From: Flavobacteriales bacterium UBA6049
GTDB taxonomy: Bacteria; Bacteroidota; Bacteroidia; Flavobacteriales_G; Salibacteraceae
Length of the DNA: 8,528 nucleotides
Assembly (NCBI GenBank): GCA_002429085.1
Contig: DIYR01000016.1
Location: 1 to 8,528 of the forward strand
Reading direction: 5' to 3'
The position numbers and the translations under genes are program-made. Positions 1 through 7,203 of the stretch are shown in pieces. Each line of letters opens with the position of its first letter. Positions within the stretch are counted from its first letter, which is position 1. The notes below the pieces were generated by a model. That model searched no databases, was not told where the DNA came from, and saw only the letters and a list, made by a program, of their open reading frames with translations.

Positions 1-298
1 TTTCAAATTCAAAATCATGTTCACTTCTCATCCCTCTTAATAAGTAATTAGCACCAATTTTTTTACAATAATCAATTGTCAAGCCAGAGTAAGTGTCTTG
101 TTTGATTTTTGGTTCATTGGCAAATGTGGCGGTAATATGTGCTTGTCTCTCTTCTAACGAGAACATGTGTTTCTTAGAAGAATTAACGCCAATAGCCATG
201 ATTATTTCATCGAATAAGGGGATTGCACGTTCAATAATGTCTACATGACCAATTGTAATTGGATCAAATGACCCTGGGAAAACTGCGATTCGTTTCAT
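1..298 (-). CDS. coaD: Phosphopantetheine adenylyltransferase (CoaD), N-terminal 99 codons, cut by window edge
   Basis: This cytoplasmic enzyme transfers AMP from ATP to 4'-phosphopantetheine, giving dephospho-CoA, the penultimate step of coenzyme A synthesis. My translation from the ATG at 298-296 begins MKRIAVFPGSFDPITIGHVD, which carries the nucleotidyltransferase T-x-G-H motif (TIGH, residues 15-18). The second family signature, LLRGMRSEHDFEFE, appears just before the window edge. Only the first 99 codons are present; the usual length is about 150-160 residues, so roughly a third is missing to the left. The truncation is due to the window edge and not a mutation. It starts 14 nt after the rsmD stop and is probably the last visible gene of the minus-strand operon. 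The rsmD-coaD pairing is widespread in bacteria. Identification is secure. Confidence 0.96.
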   Translation of the reverse strand, partial: MKRIAVFPGSFDPITIGHVDIIERAIPLFDEIIMAIGVNSSKKHMFSLEERQAHITATFANEPKIKQDTYSGLTIDYCKKIGANYLLRGMRSEHDFEFE

Positions 299-312
299 GT
301 CTACAATTGGTA

Positions 313-846
313 TTAAAGAGTGAAAAAGCTAAAATTAACAGCACTGTATTGACGGTGTTCGTCAAAGTTAGGATGTTCTGAAAAATCTACTTGTTTCGGA
401 TGTTCGATGATTAATAGTCCATCATCTTTCAACCATCCGTTGGATAAAATAAGTTCTGGAAGAGTAGTTATTTTGGGATGATCGTACGGAGGGTCAACGA
501 AAATCAAGTCATATGTAGCAAATGGTTTTTTCAAAATTTGAAAGACATCGGCTCTTTTAACTTGTATTGCGTTATCGTTCCAAGATTTAGCTGTTTGCTT
601 CAAAAATTGGCCATTTTTAAATTGAAGCTCAATGCTTAGTACTTGATTAGCTCCCCTTGAAGCAAACTCTAAACTCATGCCTCCCAAACCACTGAACAAA
701 TCGAGCACTGAAATGCCTTCCAACTCAATACGATTAGTTAAAATATTGAACAAGGCCTCTTTAGCGAAATCTGTTGTAGGCCTTGCAGATAAGCCTTTAG
801 GGGGAGTCAATCTTTTTCCCTTCCATTTGCCACCAACTATGCGCAT
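313..846 (-). CDS. rsmD: 16S rRNA (guanine(966)-N(2))-methyltransferase RsmD
   Basis: This is an S-adenosylmethionine-dependent methyltransferase predicted to modify G966 (E. coli numbering) of 16S rRNA on the small ribosomal subunit. At 177 residues it has the usual family length. Visible motifs, in order, are the N-terminal MRIVGGKWKGKRL and RPTTD (22-26) regions, the SAM-binding loop DLFSGLGG (49-56), an acidic residue after the next strand (SIE, E73), and the catalytic N-methyltransferase motif DPPY (118-121). The ATG at 846 lies 10 nt inside the end of the upstream DUF3822 gene, which suggests translational coupling. coaD follows 14 nt downstream. Nothing is missing or broken. Confidence 0.96.
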   Translation of the reverse strand: MRIVGGKWKGKRLTPPKGLSARPTTDFAKEALFNILTNRIELEGISVLDLFSGLGGMSLEFASRGANQVLSIELQFKNGQFLKQTAKSWNDNAIQVKRADVFQILKKPFATYDLIFVDPPYDHPKITTLPELILSNGWLKDDGLLIIEHPKQVDFSEHPNFDEHRQYSAVNFSFFTL

Positions 847-1664
847 AACGTCAAACTCAATAAGTGAGTGAATAAGTGAGACTGCTCGTCTCTGTTTAAA
901 TCAGTGAAAAAGCTTTGATTGAAACTTTCGTCAGTAAAACACTTTTCGTGATACTTATTAAGTGTTTCAATAATAGTTTGTTGTTCACTATGCCACCCAC
1001 TATAGTAAATGTTGACACTTCTAAAATGCAGAGGTAACTGCTCAATAAAATAAAACAACAAGTAGCCAACATCTTCGCTTCCTTGTATGAGTTGTTTAGA
1101 ATATGAATGTAATTTACCCTTATCCCATGAAGTAAACTCAACTGTGTGTTCTCTCCAAGCTACAGAAACAAAAGTTTCGTTTGTTTGTTTCGCCTGCAAC
1201 TTCCAGTGTGTAAGTAGTCCAACAGAAGCATCTACTAAAATTTCGTTAGAGGCAATTTGCTGAGATTTATCTAACAAGTGTGGATCGAATGCACTTATTA
1301 AATAAGCTTGGAGTTCTGGAAGGTAAAAGTGTAAGAAAACAAATTGGTTCGTAGACTCGCTTAATTGAGAACTTAAGAAAATTGATGCGTTCTCTTCAGT
1401 AAACAATTGCTCAGGAACCAATGTGCTATATTTACTTTCCACGGCTAAAACATTATGTTTAGCTCTAGGAAGGTTGATTGAACTTGTTGGATTGTTTAGT
1501 GACTGATAGCGGTCAGCTTCTATTATTTTACCGCTATTGTTAAGTAATGCAATATCAAAAAACTGAGAGCTCGAGTAGATAAGGCATAAATGCGAAAAAG
1601 CAGCTCCAGAATCAGAACTGCTTTTTACAAGTTGTTGTATATGCTGTAAGCCAGCTACAGGCAT
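837..1664 (-). CDS. DUF3822 family protein of unknown function
   Basis: This 275-residue soluble protein has no signal peptide or membrane helix. I recognise it as the Bacteroidota DUF3822 family from the KYSTLVPEQLF segment (78-88), the strand-rich block around residues 165-190 (FVSVAWREHTVEF), the VGYLLFYFIEQLP stretch near 199-211, and its position directly upstream of rsmD. Two similar beta-hairpin regions (about 24-50 and 165-190) could be the duplicated halves of an actin/ASKHA-like fold; that is inference, and no biochemical role is known to me. It starts 4 nt after the preceding membrane-protein gene and overlaps rsmD by 10 nt, so it sits within the operon. The context suggests a link to ribosome maturation or CoA metabolism, but adjacency alone does not prove one. 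Confidence 0.8.
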   Translation of the reverse strand: MPVAGLQHIQQLVKSSSDSGAAFSHLCLIYSSSQFFDIALLNNSGKIIEADRYQSLNNPTSSINLPRAKHNVLAVESKYSTLVPEQLFTEENASIFLSSQLSESTNQFVFLHFYLPELQAYLISAFDPHLLDKSQQIASNEILVDASVGLLTHWKLQAKQTNETFVSVAWREHTVEFTSWDKGKLHSYSKQLIQGSEDVGYLLFYFIEQLPLHFRSVNIYYSGWHSEQQTIIETLNKYHEKCFTDESFNQSFFTDLNRDEQSHLFTHLLSLTLCA

Positions 1665-1668
1665 AAGC

Positions 1669-2433
1669 TTATTTTTCTTCTTTCCAATTTCCTGAAGTTG
1701 ATGGGTCAGATAAAGAACCGAACTTCATTACATCATTTTCATCAAATGGAGCACCATCCGTTACTTCAATTACAGGAACTTCTAATCCTCCAGTTCTTTC
1801 TACTATACCAACTTCCATATTAAATACACCATCTGTAAACGGAACTTTATCCATATTGTTGATATTAAGCTCGTGCTTCATGAATCGTGATTTAGTGTAA
1901 TCGGCACTGTAGATTACTTCTTGTGCAGGAATTAAATTAGTATCCAATTTTAAGAACCCACTATCAATTGATTCTTGCATTGTCATTCCATCTTGTACCG
2001 AACCAGTTTTCTTAACAACAGGAATTGAATCTGTTAAAATGAAGGTCTTTAATGAGTCAAATGTTGGAGCGTAGTTTCCATTTAATTTTTTGAATGCCAA
2101 CTGAGCTTCACGAATATCTTTTAAACCTTGAATTACGTATGCGTATCGACTTTCTTTTTCCTTCAAAAATTGAATAGGACGATTAATAGAGTCAAAATTG
2201 AAATATGCTAATACAACGGCAGCAACCAAAAGAACAACAGAAGCAATTATGCTCATCATGTTGTTTAGCACTTGAATTGCGTTAAGTAATACTACTATTG
2301 CTACGAGCAAAAGAGCACCGCCACCAATCATGTATTCTGATCCTTGACCGGTTTGAGAACCAACGATTAAGGCTCCGATTCCAACTATGGAAAGGATAAG
2401 TGCTGGAGCGAAACGAGATATCAAATCTTTCAT
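1669..2433 (-). CDS. Three-helix membrane protein with soluble C-terminal domain, function unknown
   Basis: This 254-residue protein probably sits in the inner membrane. Three hydrophobic segments are visible at about 11-26, 34-51 and 59-78. A soluble region of about 170 residues follows, beginning with a charged helix. The stretch from about 94 to 131 (IREAQLAFKKLNGNYAPTF within it) resembles the helix-then-NG-x-Y pattern of type II pseudopilins and related proteins, but I see no prepilin peptidase site, so I do not call it a pilin. The C-terminal part is rich in acidic residues and strands. I do not recognise a named family. It is the first gene of the minus-strand operon leading into DUF3822, rsmD and coaD, and a -7 promoter element lies 44 nt upstream. 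The ATG at 2433 fits, being the first start before the hydrophobic segments. Confidence 0.7.
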   Translation of the reverse strand: MKDLISRFAPALILSIVGIGALIVGSQTGQGSEYMIGGGALLLVAIVVLLNAIQVLNNMMSIIASVVLLVAAVVLAYFNFDSINRPIQFLKEKESRYAYVIQGLKDIREAQLAFKKLNGNYAPTFDSLKTFILTDSIPVVKKTGSVQDGMTMQESIDSGFLKLDTNLIPAQEVIYSADYTKSRFMKHELNINNMDKVPFTDGVFNMEVGIVERTGGLEVPVIEVTDGAPFDENDVMKFGSLSDPSTSGNWKEEK

Positions 2434-2477
2434 TTTGGTTGCTTATTCTATCTGGTTTAGAGATTTTTGAACGTGGA

Positions 2478-2485
2478 CAAACTTA
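2478..2485 (-). promoter_or_regulatory. Bacteroidota-type -7 promoter element for the membrane protein/DUF3822/rsmD/coaD operon
   Basis: On the minus strand the bases read TAAGTTTG, an exact match to the Bacteroidota primary-sigma -7 consensus TAnnTTTG, 44 nt upstream of the ATG at 2433. A TTG that could act as the -33 element lies at 2503-2501, but the spacer of 15 nt is shorter than usual, so only the -7 half is convincing. The rest of the gap 2434-2550 is AT-rich. I found no TAnnTTTG match on the plus strand for the helicase gene that starts at 2551. Confidence 0.5.
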
Positions 2486-2550
2486 CAATTTTTTTAATAC
2501 CAACACAGGTTCTATAAAGCCTGCTAAATAAGGGTTTTCACTCTTTTTTT

Positions 2551-3951
2551 ATGACGACACAAACTGTTCAAAATAAGCTAATTAAAGAGCTGAAATATCA
2601 TCCTACTGACGATCAGCTTCAATTGATTGAACGCTTGGCTAATTACTTAACTTTTCAAAACAGAAAAGACCTTTTCATTATCCGAGGATATGCCGGTACA
2701 GGTAAAACGACAATCATAGGATCTATTGTGTCAACTTTAAAAATGTTGCACTTTAAATCTGTTTTATTGGCTCCTACAGGTAGAGCAGCTAAGGTCATGT
2801 CTAATTACGCTAACATTCCAGCTCACACAATACACAGATATATATACCGTGTTCAAGACGATGGCTTCGGTTCAGCTCAATTCAGAAGGAAAGAGAATAA
2901 GGCAAAAAATATTGTCTACATAATTGATGAAGCATCAATGATTTCTGGCGAATATGATGGTCAAATTCACGTCTTAAATGATCTAATTGAATTTGCTCTT
3001 GAAGCGGAGAATGCTAGGATAATATTTGTAGGAGATGTGGCTCAGTTACCTCCAGTGCATAGTGAGTTAAGTCCTGCATTGATACCTATTTTCTTTAAGA
3101 ACCGATATAGTTTAAAGGTGGATGGCTTTGAATTGAAACAAGTTGTGAGGCAATCTAACACTTCCGATATTCTAAATCTTGCGACTTATTTAAGGCAAGT
3201 TGTTGAAGAAGGAGGGGAGCTAGCTATATCATATTACAATAGTGATGTTAAATTGATTAATGGATATGATTTTGCAGAATATTTAGAAAACAGTTTGGGG
3301 AAATTAGGAGATTCACAGGCTGTTGTAATTACTCGAAGTAACAAAAGTGCAAATCAGTTTAATCAGCATATTCGACAGCGATTGTTGTATCGTGAAGATG
3401 AGATCTCTTCTGGAGACTTAATGATGGTGGTACAAAACAACTATCATTGGTTAGACGAAGAGGCTCCAATGGGATTTATTGCGAACGGTGATACAATTCG
3501 AATTGATCGTTTGGGCAAAAAGCAATTTTTGGGAGATTTCCAATTTGTAGAAGCCACTGTGTCATTTGAAGATCATGAAAAACAGCAACCGATAGATGTT
3601 TTGTTAATGTTGAATACGATTGCTTCTGATAGTGCGTCTCTTACGTCAAATGAACGAAGAGAATTATATGCACTGGTAGAAGAGCGTCACATTGATGCGC
3701 CTAATCAAAAAGAGCGCAGAGAACGCGTAAAGAACGATCCATTTTTAAATTCTCTTCAAGTTAAATTTGCTTACGCCATTACTGGACATAAAGCTCAAGG
3801 GGGACAATGGCAGGATGTATATGTGGATGCCTCGTTTTTGAGTTATGTAGAATTAGATCTAGACACCATAAGATGGTTGTATACAGCTTGTACTCGAGCA
3901 ACCAATAATCTCTATTTGGTTAACTTGCCAGCTCAATATATGCTTGAATGA
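2551..3951 (+). CDS. RecD/Dda-like superfamily 1B DNA helicase (AAA family ATPase)
   Basis: This is a predicted ATP-dependent 5'-3' DNA helicase of the SF1B (RecD/Dda/Pif1) group, 466 residues, cytoplasmic. The motifs appear in order: Walker A GYAGTGKTT (46-54), motif Ia APTGRAAK (74-81), Walker B IIDEASM (124-130), motif III FVGDVAQLPPV (159-169), motif IV around VVITRSNKSANQFN (258-271), motif V AITGHKAQGGQW (409-420) and motif VI YTACTRATNNLYLV (444-457). The region of about 300-400 between motifs IV and V fits the SH3-like 2B insertion of Dda/RecD2. It is far shorter than RecD2 (about 700+ residues) and lacks that protein's N-terminal extension, so Dda-like is the better comparison. The ATG at 2551 sits only about 45 residues before Walker A and is preceded by a T-rich tract with no Shine-Dalgarno. 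It overlaps the next gene by 4 nt. Confidence 0.88.
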   Translation: MTTQTVQNKLIKELKYHPTDDQLQLIERLANYLTFQNRKDLFIIRGYAGTGKTTIIGSIVSTLKMLHFKSVLLAPTGRAAKVMSNYANIPAHTIHRYIYRVQDDGFGSAQFRRKENKAKNIVYIIDEASMISGEYDGQIHVLNDLIEFALEAENARIIFVGDVAQLPPVHSELSPALIPIFFKNRYSLKVDGFELKQVVRQSNTSDILNLATYLRQVVEEGGELAISYYNSDVKLINGYDFAEYLENSLGKLGDSQAVVITRSNKSANQFNQHIRQRLLYREDEISSGDLMMVVQNNYHWLDEEAPMGFIANGDTIRIDRLGKKQFLGDFQFVEATVSFEDHEKQQPIDVLLMLNTIASDSASLTSNERRELYALVEERHIDAPNQKERRERVKNDPFLNSLQVKFAYAITGHKAQGGQWQDVYVDASFLSYVELDLDTIRWLYTACTRATNNLYLVNLPAQYMLE

Positions 3952-4511
3952 AAAAGTTAGGATTATTCTTACTAAGCCTTATGGGATGGAAGATAGAAAA
4001 TACCATTCCAAGTGACTTGAAGAAATACGTTTTAATTGCAGCACCTCATACCTCTAATATAGATTTTATCATAGCTCTTCCGTCTATGTGGACATTGGGC
4101 GTAAATGGAAAGTACCTTATAAAAAAGGAGTTGTTTTGGTGGCCTTTAGGAGCCTTTTTAAGAGCTACTGGAGGTATTCCCGTAGATCGATCTAATAGAA
4201 ATATTGAGTTTGTAGAGAAGCTCAAAGGAGTTTTAAGGGAGTCTGATCAATTGTCGTTACTATTTACCCCAGAAGGAACCAGAAGTCATACACGCAAATG
4301 GAAAACAGGGTTTTATAGAATAGCTCATTCGCTTGATTTGCCAATAGTTTTAGCTTATGCTGATTATGAAAAAAAGTTGGTTGGAGTAGGCGAAATTCTC
4401 TACCCTTCAGGAGATGTGAATGCAGATTTATTGAAGTTAGAAGAGTTCTACAAAGACAAAGTAGCACGTTATCCAGATAAGTTTAATAAGAAGTTTTTCG
4501 TTCGGTCCTAA
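3948..4511 (+). CDS. PlsC-family lysophospholipid (1-acylglycerol-3-phosphate type) acyltransferase
   Basis: This 187-residue membrane-associated acyltransferase probably adds an acyl chain to a lysophospholipid or related glycerolipid. All four family motifs are visible: the catalytic H-x4-D as HTSNID (H34, D39), GGIPVDR (75-81) for glycerophosphate binding, FTPEGTRS (106-113), and LPIV (131-134). A short hydrophobic N-terminal segment (about 4-13) may anchor it to the inner membrane. It is shorter than the roughly 240-residue E. coli PlsC and belongs with the compact acyltransferases common in Bacteroidota, so the exact acceptor is uncertain and I withhold the symbol plsC. The ATG overlaps the stop codon of the helicase gene (ATGA, 3948-3951), which points to translational coupling. 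No functional link between helicase and acyltransferase is obvious. Confidence 0.88.
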   Translation: MKKLGLFLLSLMGWKIENTIPSDLKKYVLIAAPHTSNIDFIIALPSMWTLGVNGKYLIKKELFWWPLGAFLRATGGIPVDRSNRNIEFVEKLKGVLRESDQLSLLFTPEGTRSHTRKWKTGFYRIAHSLDLPIVLAYADYEKKLVGVGEILYPSGDVNADLLKLEEFYKDKVARYPDKFNKKFFVRS

Positions 4512-4561
4512 AGCGATATTCATCTCGTTTTCAAATAAAAGCGTATTTTGTAAGCCTTATC

Positions 4562-6553
4562 GTGCGCCAAAAATTGAGAAAGCAAAATACATACTTAGGC
4601 TTAATTCGCCTTGGGCTAGCTGTTTCGGCTACATTGGTAGCGTTAACTTGCTTGGTCACGGAAGGTGTGGCACAATCCTCTAGGGCAATAGAAATTTCTT
4701 CAAGTCCAGTCATTAAACTTTGTAGTAAGCGCTCAGAAGCAAAAGATTCTATATTAATTACCCTTACAAACACTGGTGCGGAAAACATTTCATCTTTGAA
4801 AATTAGTAGTTATGTGGATTCTGCTGTAAGTGGATCATATTCTTGGAATGGAAATATACCTAATCAGCAGAATGGTGAAATTAAGATACCCATTCATCTA
4901 AATCCTAGTAACGATACTACTCATATTACCATTGTAACGGATAAACTTAATGGTTCAGATCAGTTTAGTAAAGATACAGTGCATCTAAGGGTTGAAAGTG
5001 GTATTGGGATGGAGCTTGATATGCCAGAATTTCAATATTTCTGTCTAGGACAATCAACAACATTGAATGCAGGTCAGGGCTATGAACAATATCATTGGGG
5101 TAACGGAGATACAAGTGATAAGTTTGTTGTAAGTCAGCCAGGGAATTATGATATAACTGTTGTTGATGAGTATGGTTGTATCCATAGAGATACAGTTCAA
5201 GCTAGACTTCACGCCTATCCAACTTCTATTTTACCAAGTTCATTAGAGTTTTGTGAGAATGAACAAAAAACACTTTCTGTTGACCCTGATTTTGCTTATG
5301 TCAACTGGTTGTCAGGGATTTCAGCAGATTCGATCAATCTAAAATCGTCAGGTTTATACCAGGTTACAGTTACAGATACTAACGGATGTAGTTACACAGC
5401 TTCCACTCAAGCACAAGAATTGGTAGCTCCTAATTCGTTGTTGAACGATTTGGAAACTACATGTGCTAATGAGTCAATTGAATTGTTTGCGGGAGATTAC
5501 GAAACTGTCGTTTGGAATGGTGTAGATTCTTCTCAACGGTATACCCCTATTAATTCAGGACTTCATTTTGTGGAGATGATAGGTGTAAATGGATGTGTTA
5601 CAAAGGATTCTGTGATGGTAGAAATTTATCCTAATCCTATTGTAAACATATCGGGAGATTCTGTTTTGTGTAACAATGATGTTATTACGTTAAGATCTGA
5701 TGGAAGTGAAGGTGATTATTCTTGGAACGTGTTAAATACCATTGGAAACAAACTGGAAGTTCGTGAGGCTGGAATTTACCAAGTTCAAGTTCAAGATGAT
5801 AATGGATGTATTGGAAAAGATGAGTTTAGAGTATCTCAAGAAATGGTGTCACTAGTTTCGACTAGTTCCGATACAATTTTATGTAATGGAGATGCAATTA
5901 AACTTACCGCAGAAACAGAAGATGATAATACCATACTATGGCCAAATGGAACATCAGGAAATGAGTTCCAAATTTCAAGTAGTGGTGATTACACTGTTAA
6001 GGCTGTATCAGCTCATTGTGAAGTTGAAGAAATAATATCTGTTGAACAAAGGTTTGCACCAACTTCAGATTTCGATGTAGTGGTGGTTGACAATCAAATT
6101 GCATTAACACATCTCGGTCTATTCGGAGATTCATATTCTTGGGATTTTGGGGATAATAGCACGTCAACAGTTGAGAACCCTACACACGCATATACGAATA
6201 TTGGAGATTTTGATATAACACTTACTACTGAGAATGTATGTGGTATTAGTACAAATAGGGCTACAGTTCAAATAGGATCATTAGGAATAAGTGAGTTGTC
6301 TAATGAGGGACGATTATCAATTTATCCTAACCCTGTAAACTCTGAGAGTTTTACCGTTAAATTTAACAATTGGTCTGGAGAAGTAAGCTTTGGATTATAC
6401 GATAACTCAGGGCGTTTAGTTTTAGAACAAAAAACAATGATTGCTGGTTCATCAAGCTTTCAAGTGCCAGTAAGTGATTTGGCAAGTGGAATATACTTGT
6501 TCGTAGTTAACATGCCAAATCAACGAGTAGTAGAAAAGCTACTGATCGATTAA
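4562..6553 (+). CDS. Secreted multidomain T9SS cargo protein with Ig-like modules, PKD domain and type A sorting domain
   Basis: This 663-residue protein is predicted to be exported and placed on the cell surface or released by the type IX secretion system. Residues 1-37 look like a Sec signal peptide: a basic start (RQKLRK), a hydrophobic core, and a likely cut after EGVA. A beta-rich module covers about 45-145. Five tandem modules of about 70 residues follow, with cysteine pairs 161/206, 231/276, 301/345, 370/416 and 441/486. A PKD domain (about 502-570, core YSWDFGDNS) and a T9SS type A sorting domain (about 583-663, with IYPNP, LASGIYLF and EKLLI) complete it. No catalytic domain is visible, so adhesion or a structural role is the likeliest guess. 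The GTG at 4562 is the first usable start after the in-frame stop at 4487-4489; the TTG at 4574 is an alternative that would keep the signal peptide. The gene starts 50 nt after the acyltransferase and has no clear promoter of its own. Confidence 0.88.
   Translation: MRQKLRKQNTYLGLIRLGLAVSATLVALTCLVTEGVAQSSRAIEISSSPVIKLCSKRSEAKDSILITLTNTGAENISSLKISSYVDSAVSGSYSWNGNIPNQQNGEIKIPIHLNPSNDTTHITIVTDKLNGSDQFSKDTVHLRVESGIGMELDMPEFQYFCLGQSTTLNAGQGYEQYHWGNGDTSDKFVVSQPGNYDITVVDEYGCIHRDTVQARLHAYPTSILPSSLEFCENEQKTLSVDPDFAYVNWLSGISADSINLKSSGLYQVTVTDTNGCSYTASTQAQELVAPNSLLNDLETTCANESIELFAGDYETVVWNGVDSSQRYTPINSGLHFVEMIGVNGCVTKDSVMVEIYPNPIVNISGDSVLCNNDVITLRSDGSEGDYSWNVLNTIGNKLEVREAGIYQVQVQDDNGCIGKDEFRVSQEMVSLVSTSSDTILCNGDAIKLTAETEDDNTILWPNGTSGNEFQISSSGDYTVKAVSAHCEVEEIISVEQRFAPTSDFDVVVVDNQIALTHLGLFGDSYSWDFGDNSTSTVENPTHAYTNIGDFDITLTTENVCGISTNRATVQIGSLGISELSNEGRLSIYPNPVNSESFTVKFNNWSGEVSFGLYDNSGRLVLEQKTMIAGSSSFQVPVSDLASGIYLFVVNMPNQRVVEKLLID
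5042..6019 (+). repeat. Five tandem ~70-residue two-cysteine Ig/PKD-like modules (protein-level repeat)
   Basis: Within the T9SS cargo gene the coding sequence repeats at the protein level with a period of 69-71 residues (first cysteines at 161, 231, 301, 370 and 441). Each unit follows the same plan: a cysteine near the start (for example FCLGQ, FCENE, TCANE, LCNND, LCNGD), a tryptophan core (xxW), a G-x-Y/H strand (GNYDITV, GLYQVTV, GLHFVEM, GIYQVQV, GDYTVKA), and a second cysteine 44-46 residues after the first, mostly as NGC. The constant spacing suggests one disulfide per module. DNA identity between units is low by eye, so the duplication looks old. Confidence 0.8.
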
Positions 6554-7203
6554 AAGTCGGCATCCAAATCTAGTTTCTTTACTAAATCTAGTAAAGCAGG
6601 ATTTTCTTCTTGTAATAACTTTAGCTTGTCTTTATTTGTGTATGCCTTTTTAGGCTGTTCTTCTTTTAGTACAATGCGGTATTGAAGATCTATGTAGAAA
6701 TTGTTCAGCTTAGATTTTAAGAAGGCTAATAACCCACTACGCTCATTCTGGTATTCATTTTGGGCAGCCTCATGTCCCAAAGCTATTGTTACTACATCTC
6801 CATCAAGTTCTGGTTCGTGAGCGTTGAGAACAGTGTACATTGACATTTTTTTCAACGATTGCATTTTGTTTGCATACTCTGTCCAGACTGCTTGAAGTTC
6901 TTCTTTAGTAAATGACGTATGTGGGAGGTTTCCTATGTCGGCTGATTGCTGTACCTCTTCTTTTTTCTTAGGATTTAGCTCGTTTTGAATGCTGAATCCT
7001 GTCTTGATGGATCCACCTGATTTGAAACTAAGCTTCTTTCTTGGCTTTTCTTCTACAGCACGTTGATTCCGCAAACGATCAATAATTTGAGATGCCTTAG
7101 AATCAGATTTAGAAACAACGGGTTTGGATGATTCATCAATTGAAACCTCACCGGGTTGAGTATGAATAGGAAAGTCTAGATAAGACTCAAGAAATATCAG
7201 TTC
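6550..7203 (-). CDS. dnaX: DnaX tau-specific C-terminal region, in the -1 frame relative to the upstream dnaX frame
   Basis: This stretch is open from the GAA codon at 7203-7201 to the TAA at 6552-6550 and encodes 217 residues. It is joined to the upstream 359 codons only by a -1 shift (or +1 A in the mRNA) at the A10 run, giving a predicted tau of 576 residues. It begins with a polar linker (ELIFLESYLDFP...), passes through a basic, low-complexity stretch, and ends in a compact domain. The segment FTKEELQAVWTEYANKM, the region around SKLNNFYIDLQY, and the ending NPALLDLVKKLDLDADF all look like the C-terminus of Bacteroidota DnaX. In tau this region contacts polymerase and helicase. A TTG at 7074 could serve as an independent start for 174 residues, but the 42 open codons upstream of it argue that the region belongs to dnaX. 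Confidence 0.8.
   Translation of the reverse strand, partial: ELIFLESYLDFPIHTQPGEVSIDESSKPVVSKSDSKASQIIDRLRNQRAVEEKPRKKLSFKSGGSIKTGFSIQNELNPKKKEEVQQSADIGNLPHTSFTKEELQAVWTEYANKMQSLKKMSMYTVLNAHEPELDGDVVTIALGHEAAQNEYQNERSGLLAFLKSKLNNFYIDLQYRIVLKEEQPKKAYTNKDKLKLLQEENPALLDLVKKLDLDADF
7172..7188 (-). other. Weak hairpin 3' of the dnaX slip site
   Basis: On the minus strand AGTCT (7187-7183) and AGACT (7177-7173) form a perfect 5-bp stem around a TATCT loop, extended by one G-U pair. It starts 14 nt after the slip heptamer, further than the usual 5-9 nt for a stimulatory structure, and it is AT-rich. A competing inverted repeat, TTGAGT (7190-7185) with ACTCAA (7161-7156), overlaps it. Either could be chance. 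Confidence 0.25.

Noticed and set aside
677..871. Plus-strand reading frame opposite rsmD
   Set aside because: It lies antisense to a clear rsmD gene, has no recognisable domain and looks like a shadow of the real frame. The same applies to the open frames opposite or within DUF3822, the acyltransferase, the start of the T9SS gene and dnaX.
2434..2550. Small RNA or riboswitch in the divergent gap before the helicase gene
   Set aside because: I see only AT-rich sequence, poly-T tracts and the minus-strand -7 box, with no convincing stem-loop set or known aptamer core.
4370..4376. Another A AAA AAG heptamer, in frame, inside the acyltransferase gene
   Set aside because: The -1 frame after it runs about 38 codons and encodes nothing recognisable, while the zero frame continues normally. 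Such heptamers are common in lysine-rich AT-rich genes, so the heptamer alone is not evidence; the dnaX case rests on the A10 run and the split frames.
4544..4550. TATTTTG upstream of the T9SS gene as a -7 element
   Set aside because: It is one base short of TAnnTTTG and no -33 TTG is suitably spaced, so I do not list it as a promoter.
6550..7074. Independent small gene starting at the TTG at 7074
   Set aside because: The same frame is open for 42 more codons upstream to the A10 run, the protein matches the DnaX C-terminus, and no promoter is visible near 7074. It is better read as the tau part of dnaX.
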